This document shows, piece by piece, positions 54,575 through 64,000 of a DNA stretch of 64,000 nt; position 1 is the first letter of the stretch, and every line of letters starts with the position of its first letter. The translations under genes and the position numbers were made by a program. Source of the stretch: Aristolochia californica (lineage: Eukaryota > Streptophyta > Magnoliopsida > Piperales > Aristolochiaceae). Location of the stretch: contig JARWKL010000002.1 in assembly GCA_029961685.1 (NCBI GenBank), positions 31,030,908 to 31,094,907 of the forward strand. Direction: 5' to 3'. The notes below the pieces were generated by a model. That model was not told the DNA's origin. It worked only from the letters and a program-made list of their open reading frames with translations, and searched no databases.

Positions 54575-54929
54575 CACCACATTTAAAACATGTTAGGATC
54601 AGTTAAAAGTCTCTTTCCTTTAAAATTCCATCAAGCTATTAGGGGGTTGTACTAGTGGAAATTCCCAAACATGGATAACAAAACTTTGGAGTTCATTTTT
54701 AGTGCGTGAAATAATTTTCTTCACTTATTTTTATTTTAGTCTTCAATTTTTTTTGCTAACATGAACTCTAAAAAGTACCAGTGATTTTTAAAGATTGGCA
54801 AAAAGTGGGTTGTTTGGCTCTGGTAAATATCCAACCACTCGTTAACTTGAGAATTTAATTTTTTCGATGCCTTGAAATTTTTGGATCATTAGGTCACTTG
54901 CATCCTCAACATGTTTCTGGCATGCATAT
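54575..54929. repeat. Truncated hybrid monomer E/F (355 bp)
   Basis: Starts as E (catcaagctatta, cttatttttattttag), then aactctaaaa is joined directly to agtaccagtg near 54777 with loss of about 143 bp. The remainder is F-like (cagtgatttttaa, cgatgccttg). Followed by G, the successor of F. The join lies in a short A run, compatible with microhomology. Confidence 0.72.
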
Positions 54930-56937
54930 CCACCACATTTAAAACATCTTAGGATCAGGCAGAAGTCTCTTTCATATAAAATTCCACCTAGCTATTTGGC
55001 GTTTGTACTAGAGGAATTTCCCAAACATGGATAACAAAACTTTGGAGTTCCTTTTTAGTGCGTGAAATAATTTTCATCCCTTACATTTATTATAGTTTTC
55101 AATTTTCTTTTGCTAACATGAACTCTAAAATTTTCATTTTGTTGCGATCTATTTGCCTTATATCTTTTTAGTTTACGAGAAAAATGAGAGACTAAAAACT
55201 CAAGTTTGGATCTGAAAAAAATCCTAACATCCAAAATGGAAATGCACAAATGAAGAGAGAGATAATTCCAAAAAGTGTCTGTGATTTTGAAGGATAGGAA
55301 AAAAGTGGGTTGTTCGGCTCTGGTAAATATCCAACCACACGTTAACTTGAGAATTTAATTTTTTCTACCCCTTGAAATTTTTGGATCATTAGGTCACTTG
55401 CATCCTCAACATGTTTTTGGCATTCATATCAACCACATTTAAAACATGTAAGGATCTATTAGAAGTCTCTTTCCTATAAAATTCCACCAAGCTATTAGGG
55501 GGTTCTACTAGTGGCATTTCCCTAACATGGATTACAAAACTTTGGATTTCATTTTTAGTGCATGAAATAATTTTTTTCACTTACATTTATTATAGTGTTC
55601 AAATTTTTTTGCATACATGAAATCTAAAATTTTATTTTTTTTGCGATTTATTTGCTTTATATCTTTTTTGTTTACGAGAAAAATGAGAGAGTGAAAACTC
55701 AAGTTTGGATCTGAAAAAAATTTGAACATCCAAATTGGAAATGCACAAGTGATGAGAGAGATAAATCCAAAAAGCATCTGTGATTTTTAAGGATAGGAAA
55801 AAAGTGGATTGTTTGGCTCATGTAAATATCCAACCACACGTTAACTTGAGAATTTAATACTATCTACTCCTTGAAATTTTTGGATCATTAGGTCACTTCC
55901 ATCCTCAACATGTTTCTTGCCTGCATATCCACCACATTTAAAACAAGTTAGGACCAGTTAGAGGTCTCTTTCCTATAAAATTCCACCAAGCTATTAGGGG
56001 GTTGTACTAGTGGAAAATCCCAAAAAATGGACAACAAAACTTTGGAGTTCATTTTTAGTGCATGAAATAATTTTCTTTACTTACATTTATTATAGTGTTC
56101 AAATTTTTTTGCAAACATGAGCTCAAAAGATTTTATTTTGTTGCAATCTTTTTGCCTAATATCTTTTTTTTTTTACGAGAAAAATGGGAGAATGAAAACT
56201 CAAGTTTGGATTTGAAAACAAATTTGAACATCCAAAATGGAAATGCACAAATTCTGAGAGCGATAAATCGAAAAAGTATCTGTGATTTTTAAGGATAAGC
56301 CAATAGTGGGTCGTTTTACTTTGGTAAATAATCAACCACACATTAACTTGAGTATTTAATGTTTTCTACTCCTTGAAATTTTTGGATCATTAGCTCACTT
56401 TTATCCTACCCATGTTTCTGGCATGCATATCCACCACATTTAAAACATGTTAGGATCAATTAGAAGTCTCTTTCCAATAAAATTCCACCAAGCTAATAGG
56501 GGGTTGTACTAGTGGAATTTCCCAAACATGGAAAACAAAAACTTGGAGTTATTTTTTTAGTGCGTGAAATAATTTTCTTCACTTACATTTATTATAGTTT
56601 TCAAATTTTTTTGCATACGCAAACTCTCAAATTTTCATTTTGTTGCGATCTATTTGCCATATATCTTTTTTTTTACGAGAAAAATGGGAGAGTGAAAACT
56701 CCCATTTTGATCTGAAAAAAAATTTCAACATCGAAAATGGAAATGCACAAATGCTGAGAGAGATAATTCCAAAAAGTATCAGTGATTCTTAAGGATCGGT
56801 AAAAATTAGTTTGTTTGGCTCTGGTCAATATCCAACAACACATTAACTTGAGAATTTTATTTTTTCTACTCGAAATTTTTGGATCATTAGGTCACTTGAA
56901 TCCTCAACATGTTTCTGGCATGCATATTCACTACATT
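54930..56937. repeat. G-A-B-C run
   Basis: G 54930 (acatcttagg, actagagg, catcccttac), A 55428, B about 55930, C about 56430. G is reached from an E/F hybrid, and C leads into a D/I hybrid. Confidence 0.78.
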
Positions 56938-57430
56938 TAAAACATGTTAGGATCAGTTAGAAGTCTCTTTCCTATAAAATTCCACCAAGCTATTGTGGGG
57001 TTGTACTAGTAGAATTTCCCAAACATGGATAACAACACTTTGGAGTTCATTTTTTGTGCGTGAAATAATTTTCTTCAATTACATTTATTATAGTTTTCAA
57101 ATTATTTTGCATACATGAACTCTAATGTAAAATTTTCATTTTGTTGCGATCTCTTTGCCTTATATCTTTTTTGTTTACAAGAAAAATGGGAGAGTGAAAA
57201 CTAAAGTTTGGATCTGAAAAAAACATTTGAACAACTAAAATGGAAATGCACAAATGCTGAGAGAGATAATTCCAAAAAGTATCTATAATTTTTAAGGATA
57301 GGCGAAATGTGGGTTGTTTGGCTCCGGTTAATATCCAACCACCCATTAACTTGAGAATTTAATTTTTTCTACTCCTTGAAACTTTTGGATCATTAGGTCA
57401 CTTGCATCCTCATGATTCAGGCATTCATAT
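56938..57430. repeat. Hybrid monomer D/I
   Basis: First half D (ctattgtgggg); the end is I (tatctataattttt, ccaaccacccattaac). Followed by J, the successor of I. Confidence 0.65.
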
Positions 57431-57911
57431 CCACCACATTTAAAACATGTTCGGATAAGTTATAAGTCTCTTTCCTATAAAATTCCACCAAGCTATTAGG
57501 GGGTTGTACTAGTGGAATTTCCCAAACATTGATAACAAAACTTTGGAGTTCATTTTTAGTGCGTGAAATAATTTCTTCACTTACATTTATTATAGTTTTT
57601 TAATTTTTTTTGCATACATGAACTCTTAAATTTTCATTTTGTTGCGATCTATTTGCCTTATATCTTTTATGTTTACGAGAAAAATGGGAGAATGAAAACT
57701 CAACTTTGGATTTGAAAAAAAATTTGAACATCCAAAAAATGTTGAGAGAGATAGTTCCAAAAAGTATCTATGATTTTTAAAGATAGGCAAAAAGTGGGTT
57801 GTTTGGCTCTGGTAAATATCCAACCACTTGAGAATTTTATTTCTTCTACTCCTTGAAATTTTTGTATCATTAGGACCACTTGCATCCTCAAAATGTTTCT
57901 GGCATGCATAT
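57431..57911. repeat. Hybrid monomer J/L
   Basis: First half J (cctcatg before the anchor, ttcggataag, cattgataac, aatttcttcac and an intact gcgatctatt). From about 57731 it carries the L deletions (catccaaaaaatg, ccaaccacttgag). This is the left edge of the 452-bp array. Confidence 0.75.
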
Positions 57912-59730
57912 CCACCTCACTTAAAGCATGTTAGGAACAGTTAGAAGTCCATCTTCCTATAAAATTCCAGCAAGCTTATTATTAGGGGTTGTACTAGTGG
58001 AATTTCCCAAACATGGATAACAAAACCTAGCAGTTCATTTTTAGTGCGTGAAATAATTTTCAAATTTTTTTTGCATACATGGACTCTAAAATTTTTATTT
58101 GGTTATGGCTTCTATCGTTTTTATTCACGAGAAAAATGGGGGACTAAAAACTCAAGTTTGGATCTGAAAACTACTTTGAACATCCAACAAATGCTGAGAG
58201 AGATAGTTCCAAAAAGTATCTGTGATTTTTAAGGATAGGCAAAAAGTGGGTTGTTTGGCTCTCGTAAATATGCAACCACTTGAGAATTTGATTTTTTTCT
58301 ACTCCTTGAAATTTTTGGATCATTAGGACCACTTGCATCCTCAACATGTTTCTGGCATGCATATCCACAACACTAAAAGCATGTTAGGATCAGTTAGAAG
58401 TCCCTTTCCTATAAAATTCCACCAAGCTTATTATTAGGGATTGTACTAGTGGAATTTCCGAAACATGGATAACAAAACCTTGGAGTTCATTTTAAGTGCG
58501 TGAAATAATTTTCAAATTTTTTTTGCATACATGGACTCTAAAATTTTCATTTTTTTATGCCTTATATCTTTTTTTTTTACGAGAAAAATGGGGGTGTGAA
58601 AACTCAAGTTTGGATCTGAAAACAAATTTGAACATCCAAAAAATGCTGAGAGAGATAGTTCCAAAAAGTGTCTATGATTTTTAAGGATAGGCAAAAAGTC
58701 ATTTGTTTGGCTCTGGTAAATATCCAACCATTTGAGAATATTATTTTTTCTACTCCTTGAAATTTTTGGATCATTAGGTCCACTTGCATCCTGAACATGT
58801 TTCTGGCATGCATATCCACCACACTTAAAGCATGTTAGGATCAATTAGAAGTCCCTTTCCTATAAAATTCCACCAAACTTATTATTAGGAGTTGTACTTG
58901 TGGAATTTCCCATACATGGATAACAAAACCTTGGAGTTCATTTTTAGTACGTGAAATAATTTTCAAATTTTTTTGGCATACATGGACTCTAAAATTTTCA
59001 TTTTGTTATGCCTTATGTCTTTTTTTCTTTCCGAGAAAAATGGGGGAGTGAAAACTCAAGTTTGGATCAGAAAACAAATTTGAACATCCAAAAAATGCAG
59101 AGAGAGATAGTTCCAAAAAGTATCTTTGATTTTTAAGGATAGGCAAACAATGGGTTGTTTGGCTCTGGTAAATATCCAACCACTTGAGAATTTGATTTTT
59201 TCTGCTCTTTGAAATTTTTGGATCATTAGGTCCACTTGCATCCTCAACATGTTTCTGGCATGCATATCCACCACACTTAAAGCATGTTAGGATCAGTTAC
59301 AAGTCCCGTTCTTATAAAATTCCACCAAGCTTATTTTTAGGGTTTGTACTAGTGGAATTTCCCAAACATAGATAACGAAACCTTGGAGTTCATTTTCAGT
59401 GCATCAAATAATTTTCAAATTTTTTTGGCATACATGGACTCCATAATTTCCATTTTGTTATGCCTTATATCTTTTTTTGTTTACGAGAAAAATGGGGGAG
59501 TGAAAACTCAAGTTTGGATCTGAAAAAAAATTTGAACATCCAACAAATGCCGAGAGAGATAGTTGCAAAAAGTATCTGTGATTTTTAAGGATAGGAGAAA
59601 AGAGGGTTGTTTGGCTCTGGTAAATATCCAACCACTTGAGAATTTGATTTTTTCTGCTCCTTGAAATTTTTGGATCATTAGGTCCACTTGCATCCTCAAC
59701 ATGTTTCTGGCATGCATATCCACCACATTT
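57731..59730. repeat. Local array of a 452-bp shortened monomer subfamily (L)
   Basis: Anchors at 57912, 58365, 58817, 59268 and 59720 are 451-453 bp apart, not 498. The short form has several deletions: about 25 bp between taattttc and aaatttttt, about 9 bp between cattttgtta and tgccttat, about 12 bp inside catccaaaatggaaatgc, and about 8 bp giving ccaaccacttgag. It also carries small gains (taggtccacttg; an extra tta in aagcttattattagg) and private substitutions (cacttaaagcatg). It enters from a J/L hybrid monomer on the left. On the right the full-length form returns at 59720. Uniform spacing and shared changes indicate recent amplification. Confidence 0.9.
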
Positions 59731-60218
59731 AAAACATGTTAGGATCAGTTAGAAGTCTCTTTCCTATAACATTCCAACAAGATATTAGAAGGTTGAACTA
59801 GTGGAATTTCCCAAACATGAATAACAATACTTTGGAGTTCATTTTTAGTGCGTGAAATAATTTTCTTCACTTAAATTTATTATAGTATTCAAATTTTTTT
59901 GCATACATGAACTATTAAATTTTCATTTTGTTCAGATCTATCTGCCTTATATCCTTTTTGTTTACGTGAAAAATAGGAGAGTGACAACTAAAGTTTGGAT
60001 CAGACAAAAAATCTGAACATCCCAAATGGAAATGCACAAATGCTGAGAGAGAAAATTCCAAAAAATATCTATGATTTTTAAGGATAGGCTAAAAGTGGGT
60101 TGTTTGGCTCTTGTAAATATCCAACCACATGTTAACTTGAGAATTTAATTTTTCTACCCCATGAAATTTTTGGATCATTAGGTCACTTGCATCCTCAACT
60201 TATTTCTGGCATGCATAT
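59720..60218. repeat. Hybrid monomer K/E at the right edge of the 452-bp array
   Basis: First half K (ataacattccaacaag, gaataacaatac) at full length; the end is E (aggctaaaa, ggctcttgtaaat, ccatgaa). Same composition as 51102-51601. Followed by F. Confidence 0.62.
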
Positions 60219-60705
60219 CCACCACATTAGAAGTCTCTTTCCTATAAAATTCCACCAAGATATTAGGGGGCTGTACTAGTGGAATTTCCCAAACATGGAT
60301 AACAAAACTTTGGAGTTCATTTTTAGTGCGTGAAATAATTTTTTTCACTTACATTTATTATAGTTCTCAAATTTTTTTGCATATGCGAACTCTAAAATTT
60401 TCATTTTGTTGCGATCTATTTGCCTTATATCTTTTTTGTTTACGAGAAAAATGGGAGTTAAAACTCCAGTTTGGGTCTGAAAAAAAATTTGAACATCCAA
60501 AATGGAAATGCACAAATGCTGAGAGAGATAATTCCAATAAGTATCAGTGATTTTTAAGGATCGGCAAATAGTAGGTTGTTTGGCTCTGGTAAATATCCAA
60601 CCACACGATAACTTGAGAATTTAATTTTTTCTACTCCTTGAAATTTTTGGATCATTAGGTCACTTGCATCCTCAACATGTTTCTGGCATGCATATCCACC
60701 ACATT
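60219..60705. repeat. Hybrid monomer F/C
   Basis: First half F (ccaccacattagaag, tatgcgaactct); second half C (atcagtgattttt, ggatcggc). Followed by D, the successor of C. Confidence 0.66.
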
Positions 60706-63700
60706 TAAAACATGTTAGGATCAGTTAGAAGTCTTTTTTTTATAAAATTCCACCTAGCTATTGTGGGGTTGTACTAGTGGAATTTCCCAAACATGGATAA
60801 CAAAACTTTGGAGTTCATTTTTAGCGCGTGAAATAATTTTCTTCACTTAAATTTATTATAGTTTTCAAAATTTTTTGCAACATATGAACTCTAAAATTTT
60901 CATTTTTAAGCGATCTATTTGCCTTATATCTTTTTTGTTTACGAGAAAAATGGGAGAGAGAAAACTCAAGTTTGGATTAGACAAAAAATTTGAACATCCA
61001 AAATGTTAATGTAAAAATGCTGAGAGAGATAATTCCAAAAAGTATCTGTGATTTTTAAGGATAGGCAAAAATTGGGTTGATAGGCTCTAGTAAATATCCA
61101 ACCACACATTAACTTTAGAATTTAATTTTGTATACTCCTTGAAATTTTTGGATCATTAGGTCACTTGCATCCTCAACTTGTTTCTGGCATGCATATCAGC
61201 CACATTTAAAACATGTTAGGATCAGTTAGAAGTCTCTTTCCTAGAAAATTCCAAAAATCTATTAGGGGGTTGTACTAGTGGAATTTCCCAAACATGGATA
61301 ACAAAACTTCGGAGATCATTTTTAGTGCGTGAAATAATTTTCTTCACTTATTTTTATTATTGTTTTCAATTTTTTTTATTACATGAACGCTAAAATTATA
61401 ATTTATTTGCGATCTCTTTGCCTTATATCTTTTTTTTTTACGAGAAAAATGGGAGACTGAAAACTGAAGTTTGGATCTGAAAGAAAATCTAAACATCCAA
61501 AATGGAAATGCACAAATGCTGAGAGAGATAATTCCAAAAAGTATCTGTGATTTTTAAGGATAGGCTAAAAGTGGGTTGTTTGGCTCTTGTAAATATCCAA
61601 CCACATGTTAACTTGAGAATTTAATTTTTTCTACACCATGAAATTTTTGGATCATTAGGTCACTTGCATCCTCAACTTGTTTCTTGCATGCATATCCACC
61701 ACATTAAAAGTCTCTTTCCTATAAAATTCCTCCAAGCTATTAAGGGGTTGTACTAGTGGAATTTCCCAAACATGGATAACAAAACTTTGGAGTTCATTTT
61801 TTCTGTGTGAAATAATTTTCTTCACTTACATTTATTATAGTATTCAAATTTTTTTGCATACGCGTACTCTAAAATTTTCATTTTGTTGTGATCTATTTTT
61901 TTGTTTACGACAAAAATGGGAGAGTGAAAACTCCAGAGTGGATCTGAAAAAAAATTTGAACATTCAAAATCAAAATGCACAAATGCTGTGAGAGATAATT
62001 CCAAAAAGTATCAGGGATTTTTAAGGATAGGCAAAAAGTGGGTTGTTTGGCTCTGGTAAATATCCAACCACACGTTAACTTGAGAATTTAATTTTTTCTA
62101 TGTCTTGAAATTTTTGGATCATTAGGTCACTTGCATCCTCAACATGTTTCTGGCATGCATATCCACGACATTTAAAACATCTTAGGATCAGTTAGAAGTC
62201 TCTTTCCTATAAAATTCCACCAAGCTATTCGGGGGTTGTACTAGAGGAATTTCCAAAACATGGATAACAAAACTTTGGAGTTCATTTTTAGTGCGTGAAA
62301 TAATTTTCATCCTTACATTTATTATAGTTTTCAATTTTTTTTTGCCTACATGAACTCTAAAATTTTCATTTTGTTACGATCTATTTGCCTTATATCTTTT
62401 TAGTTTACGAGAAAAATGGGAGACTGAAAACTCAAGTTTGGATCTGAAAAAAAATCTTAACATCCAAAATGGAAATGCACAAATGCAGAGAGAGATAATT
62501 CCAAAAAGTATCTGTCATTTTTAAGAATAGACAAAAAGTGGTTTGTTTGGGTATGGTAAATATCCAGCCACATGTTAACTTGAGAATTTAATTTTTTCTA
62601 CACCTTGAAATTTTTGGATCATTAGCTCGCTTGCATCCTCAACATGTTTTTGGCATTCATATCAACCACATTTAAAACATCTAAGGATCTGTTAGAAGTC
62701 TATTTCCTATAAAATCCACCAAACTATTAGGGGGTTCTACTAGTGGCATTTCCCAAACATGGATTACAAAACTTTGGATTTCATTTTTAGTGCGTGAAAT
62801 AATTTTCTTCACTTACATATATTATAGTGTTCAAATTTTTTTGCATACATGAACTCTAAAATTTTCATTTTGTTGCGATATATTTGGCTTATATCTTTTT
62901 TGTTTACGAGAAAAATGGGAGAGTGAAAACTCAAGTTTGGATCTGAAAAAAATTTGAACATCCAAATTGTAAATGCACAAATGTTGAGAGAGATAAATCT
63001 AAAAAACATCTGTTATTTTTTAGGATAGGCTAAAAGTGGATTGTTTGGCACATGTAAATATCCAACCACACGTTAACTTGAGAATTTAATATTATCTACT
63101 CTTTGAAAATTTTGGATCATTAAGTCACTTGCATCCTCAACATGTTTCTTGCATGCATATCCACCACATTTAAAACATGTTAGGACCAGTAAGAAGTCTC
63201 TTTCCTATTAAATTCCCCCAAGCTTTTAGGGGGTTGTACTAGTGGAATTTCCCAAAAATGGATAACAACACTTTGGAGTTCATTTTTAGTGCGTGAAATA
63301 ATTTTCTTCATTGACTTTTAATATTGTGTTCAAATTTTTTTGCAAACATGAACTCTAAAATTTTCATTTTTTTGCAATCTTTTTGCCAAATATCTTTTTT
63401 GTTTACGAGAAAAATGGGAGAGTGAAAACCCAAGTTTGGATCTGAAATAAAATTTGAACATCCAAAATGGAAATGCACAAATTCTGAGAGCGATAAATCT
63501 AAAAAGTATCTGTGATTTCTAAGGCAAAAAGTGGGTTATTTTGCTTTGGTAAATATCCAACCACACATTAACTTGTGAATTTAACGTTTTCTACTCCTTG
63601 AAATTTTTGGATCATTAGGTCACTTTCATCCTATACATGTTTCTGTAATCCATATCCACCACATTTAAAACATGTTAGGATCCGGTAGATGTCTCTTTCC

Positions 63701-64000
63701 TATAAAATTCCACCAAGCTAATAGGGGGTTGTACTAGTGGAATTTCCCAAACACGGATAAAAAAACCCTAGAGTAATTTTGTTAGTGCGTGAAATAATTT
63801 TCTTCACTTACATCTATTATAGTTTTCAATTTTTTTTGCATACGGGAACTCTAAAATTTTGATTTTGTTGTGAGCTATTTGCCTTATATCTTTTTTGTTT
63901 ACGAGAAAAATGGGAGAGTGAAAACTCCAGTTTGGATCTGAAAAAAATTTGAACATCCAAAATGGAAATGCACAAATGCTGAGAGAGATATTCCAAAAAG
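60706..64000. repeat. Uninterrupted D-E-F-G-A-B-C run at window end
   Basis: D 60706, E about 61195, F 61696, G about 62166, A about 62660, B about 63160, C about 63655 (cut by the window end). This is the longest intact stretch of the core seven-type order and contains the order A-B-C that the 45.6-kb run lacks. Confidence 0.82.

Larger units (their letters stand above)
33388..64000. repeat. Satellite array, right part: about 62 tandem copies with higher-order order of monomer types
   Basis: Same monomer and orientation as the left array, running off the window end. From about 34.7 kb monomers carry recurrent diagnostic variants. A: catatcaacc, ttctactagtggc. B: ttaggaccag, aaaaaatgg; late half ctgagagcgataaat. 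C: ctttcatcctacacatg before the anchor, agctaatagggg; late half ggatcgg. D: ctattgtgggg, cacttaaattta; late half gctctagtaa, cacattaac. E: caacttgtttc, aacaagctattag, cttatttttatt; late half ggctcttgtaaat. F: ccaccacattagaag, cgcgaactct, ccagtgtgg. G: catcttagg, actagagg, catcccttac. H: ccaccaccattaaaa, attagagggttg. I: tttccgtaacatgg; late half cacccattaac. J: cctcatgttt, ttcggataag, cattgataac. K: ataacattccaacaag. L: 452-bp form. M: late half gcctgatatc, gggtgagtg. Observed order from 39176: H I J K/F G A B C/D E/A B/M H I J C D E F G A B/D E/M H I J K/E F G A B C/A D E/F G A B C D/I J/L L L L L K/E F/C D E F G A B C. Confidence 0.93.

Noticed and set aside
4553..60550. Recurrent plus-strand frames of about 75 codons (typical start MREIIFFTYIYY)
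   Set aside because: They overlap the minus-strand frames on the same DNA and are preserved only where the monomer lacks indels. They look like chance frames of the repeat.
1..64000. Recurrent minus-strand open frames of 60-148 codons (typical start MWLDIYQSQTTHFLP) that repeat every monomer
   Set aside because: All three minus-strand frames are open over the same part of the monomer and yield unrelated peptides, so openness reflects composition. In-frame stops and homopolymer indels differ from copy to copy, no known domain is seen, and the longest (45094-45540) depends on indels that join two frames. A dN/dS test across monomers would settle it.
1..64000. CRISPR array or phage/bacterial defence locus
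   Set aside because: The repeats are contiguous 498-bp units without unique spacers, there are no cas-like or other bacterial genes, and a plant-type LTR with a 5-bp TSD sits inside the array.
1..64000. rDNA intergenic spacer repeats
   Set aside because: No 18S, 5.8S, 25S or 5S sequence is seen at either end or within 64 kb, and the array is much longer than a spacer subrepeat block.
1..64000. CENP-B-box-like motif as evidence of centromere identity
   Set aside because: I found no convincing match in the consensus monomer. Centromere function in plants is not read from a box and would need CENH3 data.

Overview
The window is almost entirely satellite DNA and holds no gene I can support. About 127 head-to-tail copies of one AT-rich monomer of roughly 498 bp fill it from end to end. 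The only foreign sequence is a 1,529-bp solo LTR of a retrotransposon at 31859-33387. Kilobase-scale tandem arrays with higher-order structure, plus a TG...CA LTR flanked by a perfect 5-bp target-site duplication, point to heterochromatin of a eukaryotic nuclear genome, most likely a flowering plant. I do not recognise the satellite family and cannot name the species. All monomer boundaries, types and junctions were read by eye, so positions are good to a few bases and no percent identities are given.

Layout. 1-31858: left array, about 65 monomers. It contains a recent two-monomer duplication (6.2-8.0 kb), a tandem pair of eight-monomer blocks (12.3-20.2 kb), and monomer groups that recur at 5- and 13-monomer spacing (22.8-31.8 kb). 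31859-33387: solo LTR, inserted in the same orientation as its target monomer reads, with TSD GGGGT. 33388-64000: right array, about 62 monomers. From about 34.7 kb onward the monomers fall into recognisable types (called A to M here) that follow one another in a fixed order. The core order is A-B-C-D-E-F-G and back to A, with a second run M-H-I-J-K. At 57.73-59.73 kb a shortened 452-bp subfamily (L) forms its own small array.

Main observation. In the right array, where a type appears to be skipped, the skip usually falls inside one monomer. That monomer begins as one type and ends as another, and the next monomer is the normal successor of the type it ended as. I count 14 such hybrid monomers (for example C/D, E/A, B/M, K/F, D/I, F/C), with one clear exception (C/A at 53577). 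This is what in-register recombination between misaligned copies of a higher-order repeat should leave behind, and it makes the array a readable record of its own rearrangements.

Coding potential. Many short open frames of 60-148 codons recur at the monomer period. All three minus-strand frames and one plus-strand frame are open over the same stretch of the monomer, in-frame stops differ between copies, and homopolymer runs shift frame from copy to copy. I treat them as chance frames of an AT-rich repeat. No rRNA, tRNA, CRISPR, operon, bacterial or viral gene was seen.
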